Counted from the stretch's first letter, positions 18,511 to 27,765 are shown. The stretch: DNA of 64,000 nt from Bosea sp. NBC_00550 (GCF_026020075.1 NZ_CP102772.1:496001-560000); one strand, 5' to 3'. Numbers and translations: made by a program. Notes: generated by a model from the sequence alone, not told the origin.

Positions 18511-19158
18511 TCAGAACTTGCCGTACTGCAGATAGGCCTTTTGCGGATCGGTGCCGGCCAGGATCGCGGTGCGGACCTTGTTCTCGGTATAGATAGCGGT
18601 CTCCGACTTCTCCAGAACCTCTTCGATGATCTCGGCGGGAATGCGAACGACACCGTCGCGATCGGCGAGGATGTAGTCGCCGGGGCGGATCCAGACATCG
18701 CCGATCTTGATCGGCTCGTCGACCGCCTTCGGCAGCCAGGCACCGACGATGTCGCGCGGAGTATAGGCCTTGAAATAGGCCTGGAAGCCCATCTCGACCA
18801 TGAACTCGGTATCGCGCGACAGGCCGTCGATGACGCAGCCGCGCACGCCCTTGTTCTTCAGCGTCTCGGCGGAAAGTTCGCCCATCAGCGCGATCTCGTT
18901 GGTGTTCGGCTGGCAGACCCAGACATGGCCGGCCTTGGCGGCCGACAGCAGGCCGGTCCAGCCCAGCAGCGTCTCATGCGCGTCGAATTCCCCGGTCTTG
19001 CCCTCCACCGTGAAGGCGGGGCCGGCAAGCTTCTGGCCCGGCAGGAGCGGGCGCAATTCCGGCGGCAGCACGAAATCCTTCAGCCCCATCGCCCGCATCG
19101 TGTCGTGGATGATGCCGGTGTAGCAACGCTCCAGCCGCTGCGTCAGGTCTTCGCTCAT
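18511..19158 (-). CDS. RraA-family protein (dimethylmenaquinone methyltransferase/aldolase type)
   Basis: A 215-aa protein of the RraA-like superfamily, which includes 4-hydroxy-4-methyl-2-oxoglutarate aldolases, oxaloacetate decarboxylases and the RNase E regulator RraA. The family core is present: RGCVIDGLSRD (the GxxxDGxxRD motif) and PGDYILADRDGVVRIP (metal and phosphate-binding loop). Proximity to UxaA-type dehydratase subunits points to a hydroxyacid or sugar-acid degradation pathway in which dehydration is followed by aldol cleavage or decarboxylation. That pathway role is inference. Confidence 0.82.
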   Translation of the reverse strand: MSEDLTQRLERCYTGIIHDTMRAMGLKDFVLPPELRPLLPGQKLAGPAFTVEGKTGEFDAHETLLGWTGLLSAAKAGHVWVCQPNTNEIALMGELSAETLKNKGVRGCVIDGLSRDTEFMVEMGFQAYFKAYTPRDIVGAWLPKAVDEPIKIGDVWIRPGDYILADRDGVVRIPAEIIEEVLEKSETAIYTENKVRTAILAGTDPQKAYLQYGKF

Positions 19159-19270
19159 GTTTCCTCCGGCGGGCCTTATCGCGGCGGGTTTGCCGCGCTG
19201 GCCGTTGGCGGCACAGTGCCGGGAGGGAGGGGGCGTCGCAAGCGCGTTTTCCGCGCGTCGCTGATGCGTT

Positions 19271-20068
19271 TCAATCGGTTGAATCGGCGCGGTCGACGCG
19301 CTCCCAGCCCTGCGGCATCAAACGCTCCTGCGGCAGGAAGCGAGCCTTGTAGGCCATCTTGGGCGAGCCTTCGACCCAGTAGCCGAGATAGACATAGGGC
19401 AGGCCGAGCCGCCGGGCGCGGGCGATATGGTCGAGCACCATGAAGGTGCCGAGCGAGCGGGCCTCCAACCCGGGATCGTAGACCGAATAGACCATGGAGA
19501 GCCCGTCGCCGAGCGTATCGGTCAATGCCATGGCGAAGAGGTCACCTTCGCCCCGCCCGGTGAAACCGGAATCAGGACCGCGGCGGCGATACTCGATCAG
19601 CTGGGTCTCGACATGAGTGTCCTCGACCATCATCGCGAAGTCGAGCGCCGACATCGTCGCCATTCCGCCATCCGGGTGGCGCTCGTCGAGATAGGAGCGG
19701 AACAGCGAGTAGTGCTCGGAGCGCGGCTGCGGCGCCCGGGCCTCGCCGATCAGATCGCTGTTATGCGCCAGCGCCCGGCGGAAGCCGCGCGAATAGCGGA
19801 AATCGTCGACGCAGATCCGTACGGAGATGCAGGATCGGCAGATCTCGCAGGCCGGTCGATAGGCGATGCTCTGCGAACGGCGGAAGCCGCCCTGGGACAG
19901 CACGTCGTTGAGCTCGCGCGCCCGCGAGCCGACCAGATGCGTGAAGACCTTCCGCTCCTCGCGCCCGGGCAGATAGGGGCACGTGGTCGGGGAGGTCAGA
20001 TAGAATTGCGGAGCATCCCGCAATGGGCGCGTCACGTCGGCTGGCTCCGGAATAGCTGCGCCGTTCAA
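19271..20068 (-). CDS. bpt: Aspartate/glutamate leucyltransferase
   Basis: Bacterial protein transferase that adds Leu to N-terminal Asp or Glu, creating an N-degron read by ClpS/ClpAP. The 265-aa protein has the ATE-type N-terminal cysteine region ([27 protein letters not shown]) and the GNAT-like C-terminal half with [24 protein letters not shown]. Length matches alphaproteobacterial Bpt. It stands between the RraA gene and a divergent methyltransferase gene. Eukaryotic arginyltransferase is the nearest paralogous family; bacterial context favours Bpt. Confidence 0.93.
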   Translation of the reverse strand: MNGAAIPEPADVTRPLRDAPQFYLTSPTTCPYLPGREERKVFTHLVGSRARELNDVLSQGGFRRSQSIAYRPACEICRSCISVRICVDDFRYSRGFRRALAHNSDLIGEARAPQPRSEHYSLFRSYLDERHPDGGMATMSALDFAMMVEDTHVETQLIEYRRRGPDSGFTGRGEGDLFAMALTDTLGDGLSMVYSVYDPGLEARSLGTFMVLDHIARARRLGLPYVYLGYWVEGSPKMAYKARFLPQERLMPQGWERVDRADSTD

Positions 20069-20191
20069 TGTAACATCGGCTGCGGCGGCAACAAGCTATG
20101 ACGATGGGGTATGCTACGCTCTGGAGTGATCTTGCAGTCGACATCTTCGCGGCGGCGACTGTGCGGCGAACCGGCGACCCAGGAGTGCGAG

Positions 20192-21022
20192 ATGCCCGGC
20201 GAGAAGGTGGCGCTCAGTGGCTCGAAGGAAACGCTCCTGATCACGCTCTGTGCGAAGGCGGGCGAAAGCCGGTTGCCTGATTCGCTGCTGGGAGACCACT
20301 TCGCCGCCGAGGCGATGGATCGGATCGACTATGATTTCTCCCGCTTGAAGATCGACCGCGACCTGATGATCGGCGTCGCGCTGCGTGCCCATGTGATCGA
20401 TGGCTGGACCCGGGACTTCATCGCTCGTCATCCCGAGGCGACCGTGCTGCATCTCGGTTGCGGGCTCGACAGCCGCATCTTCAGGATCGCGCCGCCCGCC
20501 GGCATCCGCTGGTTCGACGTCGATTTTCCTGATGTCGTCGCCTTGCGGCAGCGCCTCTATCCGACCTGCGAGAACTACGAATTGGTGGGATCGTCGGTGA
20601 CCGAGCCCGGCTGGATCGAGGCGGTGCCCCGGGATCGACCGACCTTGGTCGTCGCCGAGGGGCTGCTGCCCTATCTGCAGGCGCAGGACGTACCGGACCT
20701 GCTGGAGCGCGTGATCGGCCATTTCCCGGGCGGCGAGTTGGCTTTCGACGCCTATAGCCGCCTCGGGCTCTCCATGATCGCGTGGCAGCCCTCCGTGCGC
20801 TCCACCGGCGCGACATTGCACTGGGCGCTCGACGACCCGCAGGAACTGGTTCGGCAGTTTCCCCAGCTCGAACTCGTCCAGGAGCTGATGGGCTACGGTC
20901 CGGACGGACACGACCCGCGCCAGGTTGCGCGCATGTCGCTGCCGGCGCAGGTCGCCGTCCAGTTCTTCGGATGGATTCCCGCGCTGGCGAGGGCCGGCCG
21001 CCTGCTGCGCTTCCGCTTCTAG
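20192..21022 (+). CDS. Class I SAM-dependent methyltransferase, LCMT/TcmP type
   Basis: A 276-aa methyltransferase of the leucine-carboxyl/TcmP O-methyltransferase family. The SAM-binding loop VLHLGCGLDSR and the acidic FDVDFPDVVALR match this family, as does the later VVAEGLLPYL. The ATG at 20192 has AGGAG upstream and begins at the domain; the longer reading from 20111 overlaps the bpt-side promoter region. These enzymes methylate hydroxyl or carboxyl groups of small molecules; the substrate is unknown and no biosynthetic partner genes are adjacent. Confidence 0.8.
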   Translation: MPGEKVALSGSKETLLITLCAKAGESRLPDSLLGDHFAAEAMDRIDYDFSRLKIDRDLMIGVALRAHVIDGWTRDFIARHPEATVLHLGCGLDSRIFRIAPPAGIRWFDVDFPDVVALRQRLYPTCENYELVGSSVTEPGWIEAVPRDRPTLVVAEGLLPYLQAQDVPDLLERVIGHFPGGELAFDAYSRLGLSMIAWQPSVRSTGATLHWALDDPQELVRQFPQLELVQELMGYGPDGHDPRQVARMSLPAQVAVQFFGWIPALARAGRLLRFRF

Positions 21023-21027
21023 GGTTC

Positions 21028-21501
21028 TTACGCCCTGACGACGACGAACCCGGTCAGCAGGTCATGACCCATGCGCCGGTCGGCGCGGGCGAAGCCGCAG
21101 GCGACGTCGAGAAGCCAGAGCACGAAGGTGCCGGCCGCGACGTAGAACAGCAGCGCATGCACGGCTGCCGCAAGGCCATCCGGCCGGCCGCCATCGGCAG
21201 TCTCGACCCTCAAGCCCGCGACGCGCATGCCCCAGGTCGACTGGCGCCGCCCGCCGATCGTCAGCGCGGCATAGCCGAGCGCGGTCGCGACCGTCGCGAT
21301 CGGGATGAGGAGCCAGGTCGCGCCGAAGGTGACCACGCCAAGGAGGACCAGCAGAAGGAAGACCAGCCAGCCGAGGAAGAACAGCACGACGATGTCGATG
21401 AACCAGGCGAACAGCCTTGAGCCGAGAACGCCGCTGACGTTCTGGTAGGGGCGCTGTTCGAGTGCCGTGACCGGCGGCTGGCCGTAGCGGGTGTCGCTCA
21501 T
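21028..21501 (-). CDS. RDD-family membrane protein
   Basis: A 157-aa integral membrane protein. The N-terminal conserved arginine and aspartate of the RDD domain are visible in GSRLFAWFIDIVVLFFLGW, followed by two hydrophobic stretches, STWGMRVAGLRV and a last membrane segment ending in ADRRMGHDLLTG. Function of the family is poorly known; some members are implicated in ion transport. It is convergent with the methyltransferase gene (5-bp gap) and follows ilvA on the same strand. Confidence 0.82.
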   Translation of the reverse strand: MSDTRYGQPPVTALEQRPYQNVSGVLGSRLFAWFIDIVVLFFLGWLVFLLLVLLGVVTFGATWLLIPIATVATALGYAALTIGGRRQSTWGMRVAGLRVETADGGRPDGLAAAVHALLFYVAAGTFVLWLLDVACGFARADRRMGHDLLTGFVVVRA

Positions 21502-21558
21502 CGAGACTTCGATCCTCCATCGGCGCGCGAAATGCGTCGCCCGGCGAATAATGTTTGT

Positions 21559-22803
21559 TCAGCGTGCCGGTTCCGCAAGGCCGCGCGGCAGGATGCGCCG
21601 TGGCGCGAAGCCGTTTTTTGCAAGAACGTCCTCGATCGCGCGCGAATGCGCCTCGCCGCGCGTCTCGACGGTGACGTCGAGCGAGACGCCCTTGGCGGGA
21701 ACGTCGAGGAAGAGTCGGCCATGGCTGACCTCGAGGATGTTGGCGCCCTCGCTGCCCAGCAGGCTCGCGATCTTGCCGAGCAGGCCCGGCCGGTCGTTGC
21801 TGGTCAGGCGGAAGGCGACGATGCGGTCCTCGCGCTCCAGCTCGCGCACCATGATCGCGGCAAGCAGGCGGGTGTCGATGTTGCCGCCGCAGAGCACGAG
21901 CCCGACCTTGCGCCCGGCATAGCGCTGCGGCTCCTTCAACATCGCGGCGAGCCCGGCCGCGCCGGCGCCTTCTGCCAGACTGTGTTGAAGGCTCGCATAG
22001 GCATTGACCGCGCGCTCGATCAGATCCTCTCCGACGAGGACGATATCGCTGACGAGGCTCGATATCACCGGCAGGGTGAGCTGGCCGACGGTCTTGACCG
22101 CGATCCCCTCGGCCAGCGTCGGGCCGCCGATCGGGCGGTCCTGCGCATGCACGGCGTTGAAGAAGGAGGGATAGAGATCGGCCTCGACGCCGATCAGCTC
22201 GATGCCGGGCTTGATCGCCTTTGCCGCGATGGCATTGCCAGCCATCAGCCCGCCGCCGCCGAGCGGGATGATCAGCACGTCGAGATCGTGCGCGTCGGCC
22301 AGCATCTCCTGCGCCACCGTGCCTTGTCCGGCCATGACCGCCGGATCGTCATAGGGGTGGACGAAGACGAGTTGCTCCGCGCCGGCGAGCTCGCGTGCCT
22401 TGTGGCCGGATTCGTAGAGCGTCTCGCCGTGGAGCACGACGCGGGCGCCATGGGCGCGGGTATTCTCGACCTTCACCAGCGGTGTCGTCTCGGGCATCAC
22501 GATCGTCGCCGGGATGCCGAAGCGCTTGGCGTGATAGGCCACGGCTTGTGCATGGTTGCCGGCCGACATGGCGATGACGCCGCGCGCCCGCTCGCTCTCG
22601 CTGAGCGTCAGCAGCTTGTTGACCGCGCCGCGTTCCTTGAAGGAGGCGGTCGCCTGCATGTTCTCATGCTTCACCAGCACGGTCGCGCCCGTCAGCTCCG
22701 ACAGGCGCGGTGCCGGCACCAGCGGCGTGCGCAGCACGTGCCCGGCGATGCGGTTCGCGGCCGTGTCGATATCCTCGGGGGTGATCGCGAAAGCTTCGCT
22801 CAT
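21559..22803 (-). CDS. ilvA: Threonine ammonia-lyase, single ACT domain
   Basis: PLP enzyme that deaminates threonine to 2-oxobutanoate, the first committed step toward isoleucine. The 414-aa protein carries the PLP lysine motif ATASFKERGAVNKL, the phosphate-binding glycine loop IPLGGGGLMAGNA and a single C-terminal ACT domain (DRPGLLGKIASLLG). This shorter one-ACT form is distinct from the two-ACT E. coli IlvA. I chose the ATG at 22803 because GGAG lies 8 nt upstream; the ATG at 22815 is an alternative. Catabolic use is possible. Confidence 0.9.
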   Translation of the reverse strand: MSEAFAITPEDIDTAANRIAGHVLRTPLVPAPRLSELTGATVLVKHENMQATASFKERGAVNKLLTLSESERARGVIAMSAGNHAQAVAYHAKRFGIPATIVMPETTPLVKVENTRAHGARVVLHGETLYESGHKARELAGAEQLVFVHPYDDPAVMAGQGTVAQEMLADAHDLDVLIIPLGGGGLMAGNAIAAKAIKPGIELIGVEADLYPSFFNAVHAQDRPIGGPTLAEGIAVKTVGQLTLPVISSLVSDIVLVGEDLIERAVNAYASLQHSLAEGAGAAGLAAMLKEPQRYAGRKVGLVLCGGNIDTRLLAAIMVRELEREDRIVAFRLTSNDRPGLLGKIASLLGSEGANILEVSHGRLFLDVPAKGVSLDVTVETRGEAHSRAIEDVLAKNGFAPRRILPRGLAEPAR

Positions 22804-22830
22804 GATACGCTCCATTCGGATGTGGTGTCG

Positions 22831-24171
22831 CTAGACCTGCCGCGGTGTCAGATCGCCATCGCCGAAAAACCCGCCTGGGCGCAAGATCAGGACGATGGCG
22901 AGCAGCGAATAGACGGCGAGGTCGCGCTGTTCGATCGGCAAGGTCGACGACCAGGCGGTTTCGAAGACGGCGATGAAGAGGCCGCCCAGCGCTGCGCCGC
23001 TGACCGAGCCGATCCCGCCGAGGATCGCGGCGACGAGGGCCTTGAGTCCGAGCGAGAAGCCGCCCGCAAAGCCCATGCCGCCATAGATCACGGTGACGAT
23101 CACGCCGGCCATGCCGCAGACCGCGCAGGCGATGATGATGGCGACGTCGTGAACCGCGCGGGCATCGACGCCAAACAGCGCCGCAGTGTGCGCATCGTCC
23201 GACACGGCCCGCCAGGCCCGGCCATAGGCCGTGCGCCGGATCAGCGCGACGAGGCCAAGCGCCGTGCCGAGCCCGATGACGGCGAGCGCCAGCGACAGCG
23301 GGTTCAAGGTGAGGATGAAATCGCCGGCATGCGCCAGGGGAATCGGCGTGTTGAAGACGGGCGGCAGCCAGCGCATTTCCGGCCCCTGCACCAGCCTGAG
23401 ATACTCCGACATCGCGATGGCGAGCCCGATCGTGGCGATCAGCATCTGCTGGCCGCTGGCGCGTTCGAGATGGCGCAGCACGAAGCGGCCCATGGCGAAG
23501 CCGTGCAGGGCGCAGACGACGATCGCAACGGTGAAGGCGACGGCGAGTCCCGAGAGCGGTGTCGAGATCGCGAGCGACAGCAGGAGCGCCACGCCGACGA
23601 CGGAGGACAGCGCGCCCAGTGCCGCGAACTCACCGAAGCTGAGGATGATCCGTCCGGTCAGCCCATAGACGAGAGCATAGGCCGCGGCGAGCAGGCTGTA
23701 GATCGCCGCCGAGGGCAGGGCGCTCAAGCCTTGCTGCAGGCCGTAGGCGAGACCGCCCGGAATCGCCGGCAAGTCTTCGGCCGAGGGCGCGGCTGGGTCG
23801 GGAGGTGGTTCGGCCCGGTCTTCGAGATAGAAGCGCCGCAGCAGATAGAAGCTGGCATCGGCCATCGGGCGTCCGTCGGAGGCGATGCCGATCATGGCGC
23901 CGCGGCCGGGCCCGCTGCCTTCCCCGGCGAAAAGGCAATCGATGCTGCGATGGCGCGATATGCCGTCGCCGAGCTGGACCCGGTAGAGCAGCCTCAGCGC
24001 GCGACTGACCGGCCCCTTGGTCGCCCGTTCGATCTCGATGCGGGCATTCGGCGGATTGAGCGGCGGGATCGCCTGTCGGCAGAGCCGCATCTGGTCGGTG
24101 TCGAAATCCTCGCCGCACCCCGCGAGGGCGAGCAGGACAACAGCCAGAATCGGCAGGAGGAGCGGGCGCAT
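22831..24171 (-). CDS. LivH-type ABC permease with lipoprotein-like N-terminal extension
   Basis: A 446-aa protein. Residues ~155-440 are a branched-chain amino acid permease of the LivH family (GLSALPSAAIYSLLAAAYAL; GLTGRIILSFGEFAALGA; GLKALVAAILGGIGSV). The first ~20 residues form a type II signal peptide with lipobox LALAGC, followed by ~130 residues predicted outside the cytoplasm and containing cysteines, not part of LivH. No LivM, LivG, LivF or binding-protein gene is adjacent. The gene lies 27 bp upstream of ilvA on the same strand. Fusion versus start-site artefact: the extension and permease are in one uninterrupted frame with no internal ribosome-binding site that I could see. Confidence 0.8.
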   Translation of the reverse strand: MRPLLLPILAVVLLALAGCGEDFDTDQMRLCRQAIPPLNPPNARIEIERATKGPVSRALRLLYRVQLGDGISRHRSIDCLFAGEGSGPGRGAMIGIASDGRPMADASFYLLRRFYLEDRAEPPPDPAAPSAEDLPAIPGGLAYGLQQGLSALPSAAIYSLLAAAYALVYGLTGRIILSFGEFAALGALSSVVGVALLLSLAISTPLSGLAVAFTVAIVVCALHGFAMGRFVLRHLERASGQQMLIATIGLAIAMSEYLRLVQGPEMRWLPPVFNTPIPLAHAGDFILTLNPLSLALAVIGLGTALGLVALIRRTAYGRAWRAVSDDAHTAALFGVDARAVHDVAIIIACAVCGMAGVIVTVIYGGMGFAGGFSLGLKALVAAILGGIGSVSGAALGGLFIAVFETAWSSTLPIEQRDLAVYSLLAIVLILRPGGFFGDGDLTPRQV

Positions 24172-24275
24172 GTGCCGAGACGGTAGCGCTTGCCCGTGCG
24201 CATTGGAACACGAGGCTCAGGCTGCTGATGCTGTGCATAGTACGGACGATGCCGAAGAGCGTCGGGCTTCGCCTG

Positions 24276-24791
24276 TCAGCGTCGGAGCGGCAATCTCCGC
24301 AACACGCGCACGGGTGGCCAGGAAACGCACTCGACCGTCTCGAATGTCATGCTGAACGGCGCGACCGCTCGTTCGGCGAATTCAAGCGCCAGAGCGCGGC
24401 GCTCCGAGGGGATCGACATCGCAAGCGTAAGATGGGGCGTCCATTGCTTCGGTCGATAATGGGGATCGCACAATGTCGAACCGGCTGCTTTGTGCAGCCT
24501 GTCATGCATGTCGAGTAGATGCCGATCCGCTCGCGGCGACAGCCAGAGAACAATTGGATCGGTATCGAAAATGCCAATGCGATCGAATGTCAGGGCGAGC
24601 CGCTGACCCTCGATAGCTGCGGCGGCTGCGAAAAGCAGGTCCGGAGAAATCTGCTGATATCGGGCGAGCGTGATATGCGGTGGGTATGCCAGCGCCCGGA
24701 TCGAGGAAGTCGGCTCAAGCCGGGAGGCCTCGTCGACCAGCTCCCAAAATGGCAGCGCGTCGGACGTCGCGCTTATCGTGATGCCGAACAT
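24276..24791 (-). CDS. 2'-5' RNA ligase-like protein
   Basis: A 171-aa protein of the 2H phosphoesterase superfamily. The two characteristic HxT motifs are present: PPHITLARY near residue 38 and TPHLTLAMS near residue 118, spaced as in LigT/ThpR-type enzymes and cyclic nucleotide phosphodiesterases. These act on 2',3'-cyclic phosphate ends of RNA or nucleotides. It lies between hemB and the LivH-type gene, all on the minus strand but with gaps over 100 bp. Confidence 0.8.
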   Translation of the reverse strand: MFGITISATSDALPFWELVDEASRLEPTSSIRALAYPPHITLARYQQISPDLLFAAAAAIEGQRLALTFDRIGIFDTDPIVLWLSPRADRHLLDMHDRLHKAAGSTLCDPHYRPKQWTPHLTLAMSIPSERRALALEFAERAVAPFSMTFETVECVSWPPVRVLRRLPLRR

Positions 24792-24893
24792 GGCCAGAGC
24801 GACTCGAAAAAGTCTCGACGATTATGGCGGTGCCACGTGCCTTGACGAGGCATGGCCGGAACGAGACGTGCAGGAAAACCAGACGCGTCCCGC

Positions 24894-25952
24894 TCAGACC
24901 GCCGCTTTCAGCTTCTTCGCCACGCGCGGCGCAAAATAGGTCAGCACGCCGTCGGCACCGGCACGCTTGAAGGCCATCAGGCTCTCCAGCATCGCCTTTT
25001 CGCCGTCGAGCCAGCCATTGTTCGCGGCCGCCATGATCATCGCGTACTCGCCGGAGACCTGGTAGGCGAAGGTCGGCACGCGGAAGTGGTCCTTCACCCG
25101 CGCCACCACGTCGAGATAGGGCAGGCCGGGCTTGATCATCACCATGTCGGCGCCCTCTTCGAGGTCGAGCATCACCTCGGCGATCGCCTCGTCGGAGTTG
25201 GCCGGGTCCATCTGGTAGGTGCGCTTGTCGCCAATGAGGGTGGCGTTGGTGCCGATCGCATCGCGGAACGGGCCGTAGAAGGCCGAGGCATATTTCGCCG
25301 CATAGGCCATGATCTGCACGTCCTCATGGCCGTCGCCATCGAGCGCGGCGCGGATCGCCGCGACACGCCCGTCCATCATGTCGGAGGGCGCGATGACGTC
25401 GGCGCCGGCATCGGCGAGCGCCTGTGACTGCTGGACGAGAATATGGACGCTGGCGTCGTTGAGGACGCGCTCGCCATCCATGACGCCGTCATGGCCGTGC
25501 GAGGTGTAGGGGTCGAGCGCGGCGTCGCAGATGATGCCGATCTGCGGCACCTCGGCCTTGATGGCGCGCACCGCGCGGCACATCAGGTTGTTGATGTTGA
25601 ACGCTTCCGAGCCCGTCGGATCGCGCAGCGCCTTGTCGACGAAGGGGAAGGGCGCGATGGCCGGGATGCCGAGCGCGGCGGCCTCGGCGGCCTGCCGCAC
25701 GGCCTCCTGGATGTTGAGCCGGTCGACGCCGGGCATCCATTCCACCGGCGTGCGGGCGTCGGAGGAATCCATCAGGAAGATCGGCCAGATCAGGTCGTCC
25801 GTCGTCAGCACAGATTCCCGCACCAGCCGGCGCGACCATTCGGCCTTGCGGTTGCGGCGCATGCGGCGGGTGAGCCCGAGCGACGGCGCCGCGGGCGCCT
25901 CGTCCTGGCGGGAACGGGGAAGGGGGAAAGGCCGCACGACCCGGGATTCCAT
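24894..25952 (-). CDS. hemB: Delta-aminolevulinic acid dehydratase (porphobilinogen synthase)
   Basis: Condenses two 5-aminolevulinate molecules to porphobilinogen in heme synthesis. The 352-aa protein has the Schiff-base lysine region MVMIKPGLPYLD, the other catalytic lysine in AAKYASAFYGPFRDA and the magnesium-type metal segment around ICDAALDPYTSHGHDG rather than the zinc triple-cysteine site. The ~30-residue basic N-terminal arm is normal for octamer assembly. It is divergent from a 3-hydroxyisobutyryl-CoA hydrolase-like gene. Confidence 0.96.
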   Translation of the reverse strand: MESRVVRPFPLPRSRQDEAPAAPSLGLTRRMRRNRKAEWSRRLVRESVLTTDDLIWPIFLMDSSDARTPVEWMPGVDRLNIQEAVRQAAEAAALGIPAIAPFPFVDKALRDPTGSEAFNINNLMCRAVRAIKAEVPQIGIICDAALDPYTSHGHDGVMDGERVLNDASVHILVQQSQALADAGADVIAPSDMMDGRVAAIRAALDGDGHEDVQIMAYAAKYASAFYGPFRDAIGTNATLIGDKRTYQMDPANSDEAIAEVMLDLEEGADMVMIKPGLPYLDVVARVKDHFRVPTFAYQVSGEYAMIMAAANNGWLDGEKAMLESLMAFKRAGADGVLTYFAPRVAKKLKAAV

Positions 25953-26200
25953 GAAATCTGCCTCGAGCGATTAAAGGTAGGTGACCCGGCTTTCGTCATG
26001 CGGGCGAAGTCGGCGATGTCCTCCATACCACATCGGAATAATTCCAAAACAGGGCGCATGGTCGCAAGGCTTGGTCCAGCGCGACGCAACTCTTGCGGTG
26101 TCCGTCGGTGCGACGGGGCCAAGGCGGGCTGCCGTTCCGTCGCGTTGACAAGCCTGCCCCCGCCTTCCAGAACCGCAGCCATCGGAAGCGGGATCGGGCC

Positions 26201-27256
26201 ATGACGCAGGACCAGGAGATCATTTGCGAGATCCGCGGCGCCGCCGGCGTGGTGGTGCTCAACCGGCCGAAGGCGCTGAACGCGCTGAGCCTCGGCATGG
26301 TCCGCGAGCTCGCCCGCGCGCTCGATGCTTGGGAAGACGATCCGAAGGTCACCCGCGTCGTCGTCATCAGCACCAGCGAGAAGGCCTTCTCCGCCGGGGG
26401 CGACATCCGCTGGCTGCATGATTGCGGCAAGGCCGGCCGCTACGACGAGATGCTCGCCTTCTGGGGCGAGGAATACATCCTCAACCACCGCATCAAGACT
26501 TACCCGAAGCCCTATGTCGCGCTGATCGACGGCATCGTCATGGGCGGCGGCGTCGGCATTTCCCTGCATGGCAGCCACCGTATCGCCGGTGACCGCTACC
26601 TGTTTGCGATGCCGGAGGTCGGCATCGGCTTCTTCCCCGATGTCGGCGCCACCTATGCGCTGCCGCGACTGGCTGACGGCTTCGGCGGTTTCCTCGCGCT
26701 GACGGGGGAGCGGATCGGCGCGGCCGATGCGCTCTCGGTCGGGCTCGCGACCCATGGGGTGCCGAGCGAGCGGATGGCGGAACTGGCCGATGCGCTGACG
26801 GGCCGTGGCGCGCTCGACGAGATTCTCGCGGCTTTCGCTATGCAGCGCGGACCCGGCCCCCTGCAGGCGGAGCGGACCGTGATCGCCGATGCCTTCGGGG
26901 CAAAGGCCTTGCCGGAGGTGATGGAGCGCCTTGGCAAGTCGGCCACGGATCGCAGCGCCTTCGCCGGCAAGCTATCGCAGACGATCGCCGCGAAATCCCC
27001 GACGAGCGTCGCCGTCGCCTTCGAGCAGATGCGGCGCGGCGCCGGGCTCGATTTCGCCGAGGCGATGCGCACGGAGTTTCGCATCGTCTCGCGCATCGCG
27101 CGCGGCCATGATTTCTACGAGGGTGTGCGCGCCGTGGTGATCGACAAGGACCAGGCGCCGCGCTGGCAGCCGGCGACGCTCGACGCGGTCAGGCAGGCGG
27201 ATATCGACGCCTATTTCGCGCCGCTCGGCGCCGACGAACTCAAGCTGGAGGGCTGA
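26201..27256 (+). CDS. 3-hydroxyisobutyryl-CoA hydrolase / enoyl-CoA hydratase family protein
   Basis: A 351-aa crotonase-fold enzyme. VVVLNRPKALNALSLGM and FSAGGDIRWL form the oxyanion-hole N-terminal motifs, and the central GIVMGGGVGISLHG with AMPEVGIGFFPDVG carries the glutamate and aspartate pair diagnostic of 3-hydroxyisobutyryl-CoA hydrolase. This places it in valine catabolism. Its length, longer than a typical ~260-aa enoyl-CoA hydratase, supports that assignment. The ATG at 26201 was chosen over the longer reading from 26093, which lacks homology. Confidence 0.87.
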   Translation: MTQDQEIICEIRGAAGVVVLNRPKALNALSLGMVRELARALDAWEDDPKVTRVVVISTSEKAFSAGGDIRWLHDCGKAGRYDEMLAFWGEEYILNHRIKTYPKPYVALIDGIVMGGGVGISLHGSHRIAGDRYLFAMPEVGIGFFPDVGATYALPRLADGFGGFLALTGERIGAADALSVGLATHGVPSERMAELADALTGRGALDEILAAFAMQRGPGPLQAERTVIADAFGAKALPEVMERLGKSATDRSAFAGKLSQTIAAKSPTSVAVAFEQMRRGAGLDFAEAMRTEFRIVSRIARGHDFYEGVRAVVIDKDQAPRWQPATLDAVRQADIDAYFAPLGADELKLEG

Positions 27257-27258
27257 GC

Positions 27259-27699
27259 TTGGGGCTAGGCGGTGACGGCGAGGCCCTGCGCGGGGCGCGG
27301 GCTGGCGAGGATGGCGCAAAGCGGCAGGGCCGCTGGCGGCTCCTGCTCGTCTGGTTCCTGCGCCTGCTGTCGGCCTTCTGGCTGGCCAAGGGCCTGACCG
27401 CCTGGGCGGTGATCTTCGGCCTGCCCGGCAATCCGCAGCCGCCCTTCGAAAGCCGCCTGCTGAGCTATCAGGCCATCATCGTGTATTTCGCGGTGATCGA
27501 TCTCGTCGCTGCCGTCGGGCTCTGGCTGACCTCGACCTGGGGCGGCGTGCTCTGGCTGCTGGCCGCGATCAGCCAGATGCTGCTGAGCTTCTTCTTCCCG
27601 CGCTTCGTGCCGATGACCGTCTGGCTGATCGCCCTCTATATCGGGCTGATGGCGGTCTACTTCCTGGCGACCTGGGCGGCGGAGAACGAGGCCGAGTAA
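27259..27699 (+). CDS. Small membrane protein (DUF6163-like)
   Basis: A 146-aa membrane protein with four hydrophobic segments (around residues 30-52, 68-88, 92-110 and 116-136). It begins with a TTG at 27259, just 2 nt after the hydrolase stop, with GGAGG 7 nt upstream; no in-frame ATG offers a better start. The family is, as I recall, found next to ldtR in Hyphomicrobiales, but its function is unknown. It is probably cotranscribed with the hydrolase gene. Confidence 0.65.
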   Translation: MGLGGDGEALRGARAGEDGAKRQGRWRLLLVWFLRLLSAFWLAKGLTAWAVIFGLPGNPQPPFESRLLSYQAIIVYFAVIDLVAAVGLWLTSTWGGVLWLLAAISQMLLSFFFPRFVPMTVWLIALYIGLMAVYFLATWAAENEAE

Positions 27700-27725
27700 G
27701 TCGGCATGAGCGCGTGAACCGTTCC

Positions 27726-27765
27726 GTCACTCCGGGCTCATCGCTGCGCTATGCCCCGGAATGAC
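27726..27765. repeat. Short GTCAC...ATGAC palindrome (copy F)
   Basis: A 40-bp half-length relative of the intergenic palindromes: GTCACTCCGGG ... CCCCGGAATGAC. It lies in the 272-bp gap before ldtR. The rest of that gap (about 27790-27960) is AT-rich and probably holds the ldtR promoter. Confidence 0.6.

Noticed and set aside
21532..24186. 884-codon plus-strand frame across ilvA and the LivH gene
   Set aside because: It runs antisense to two recognisable genes, has biased composition and no family resemblance.
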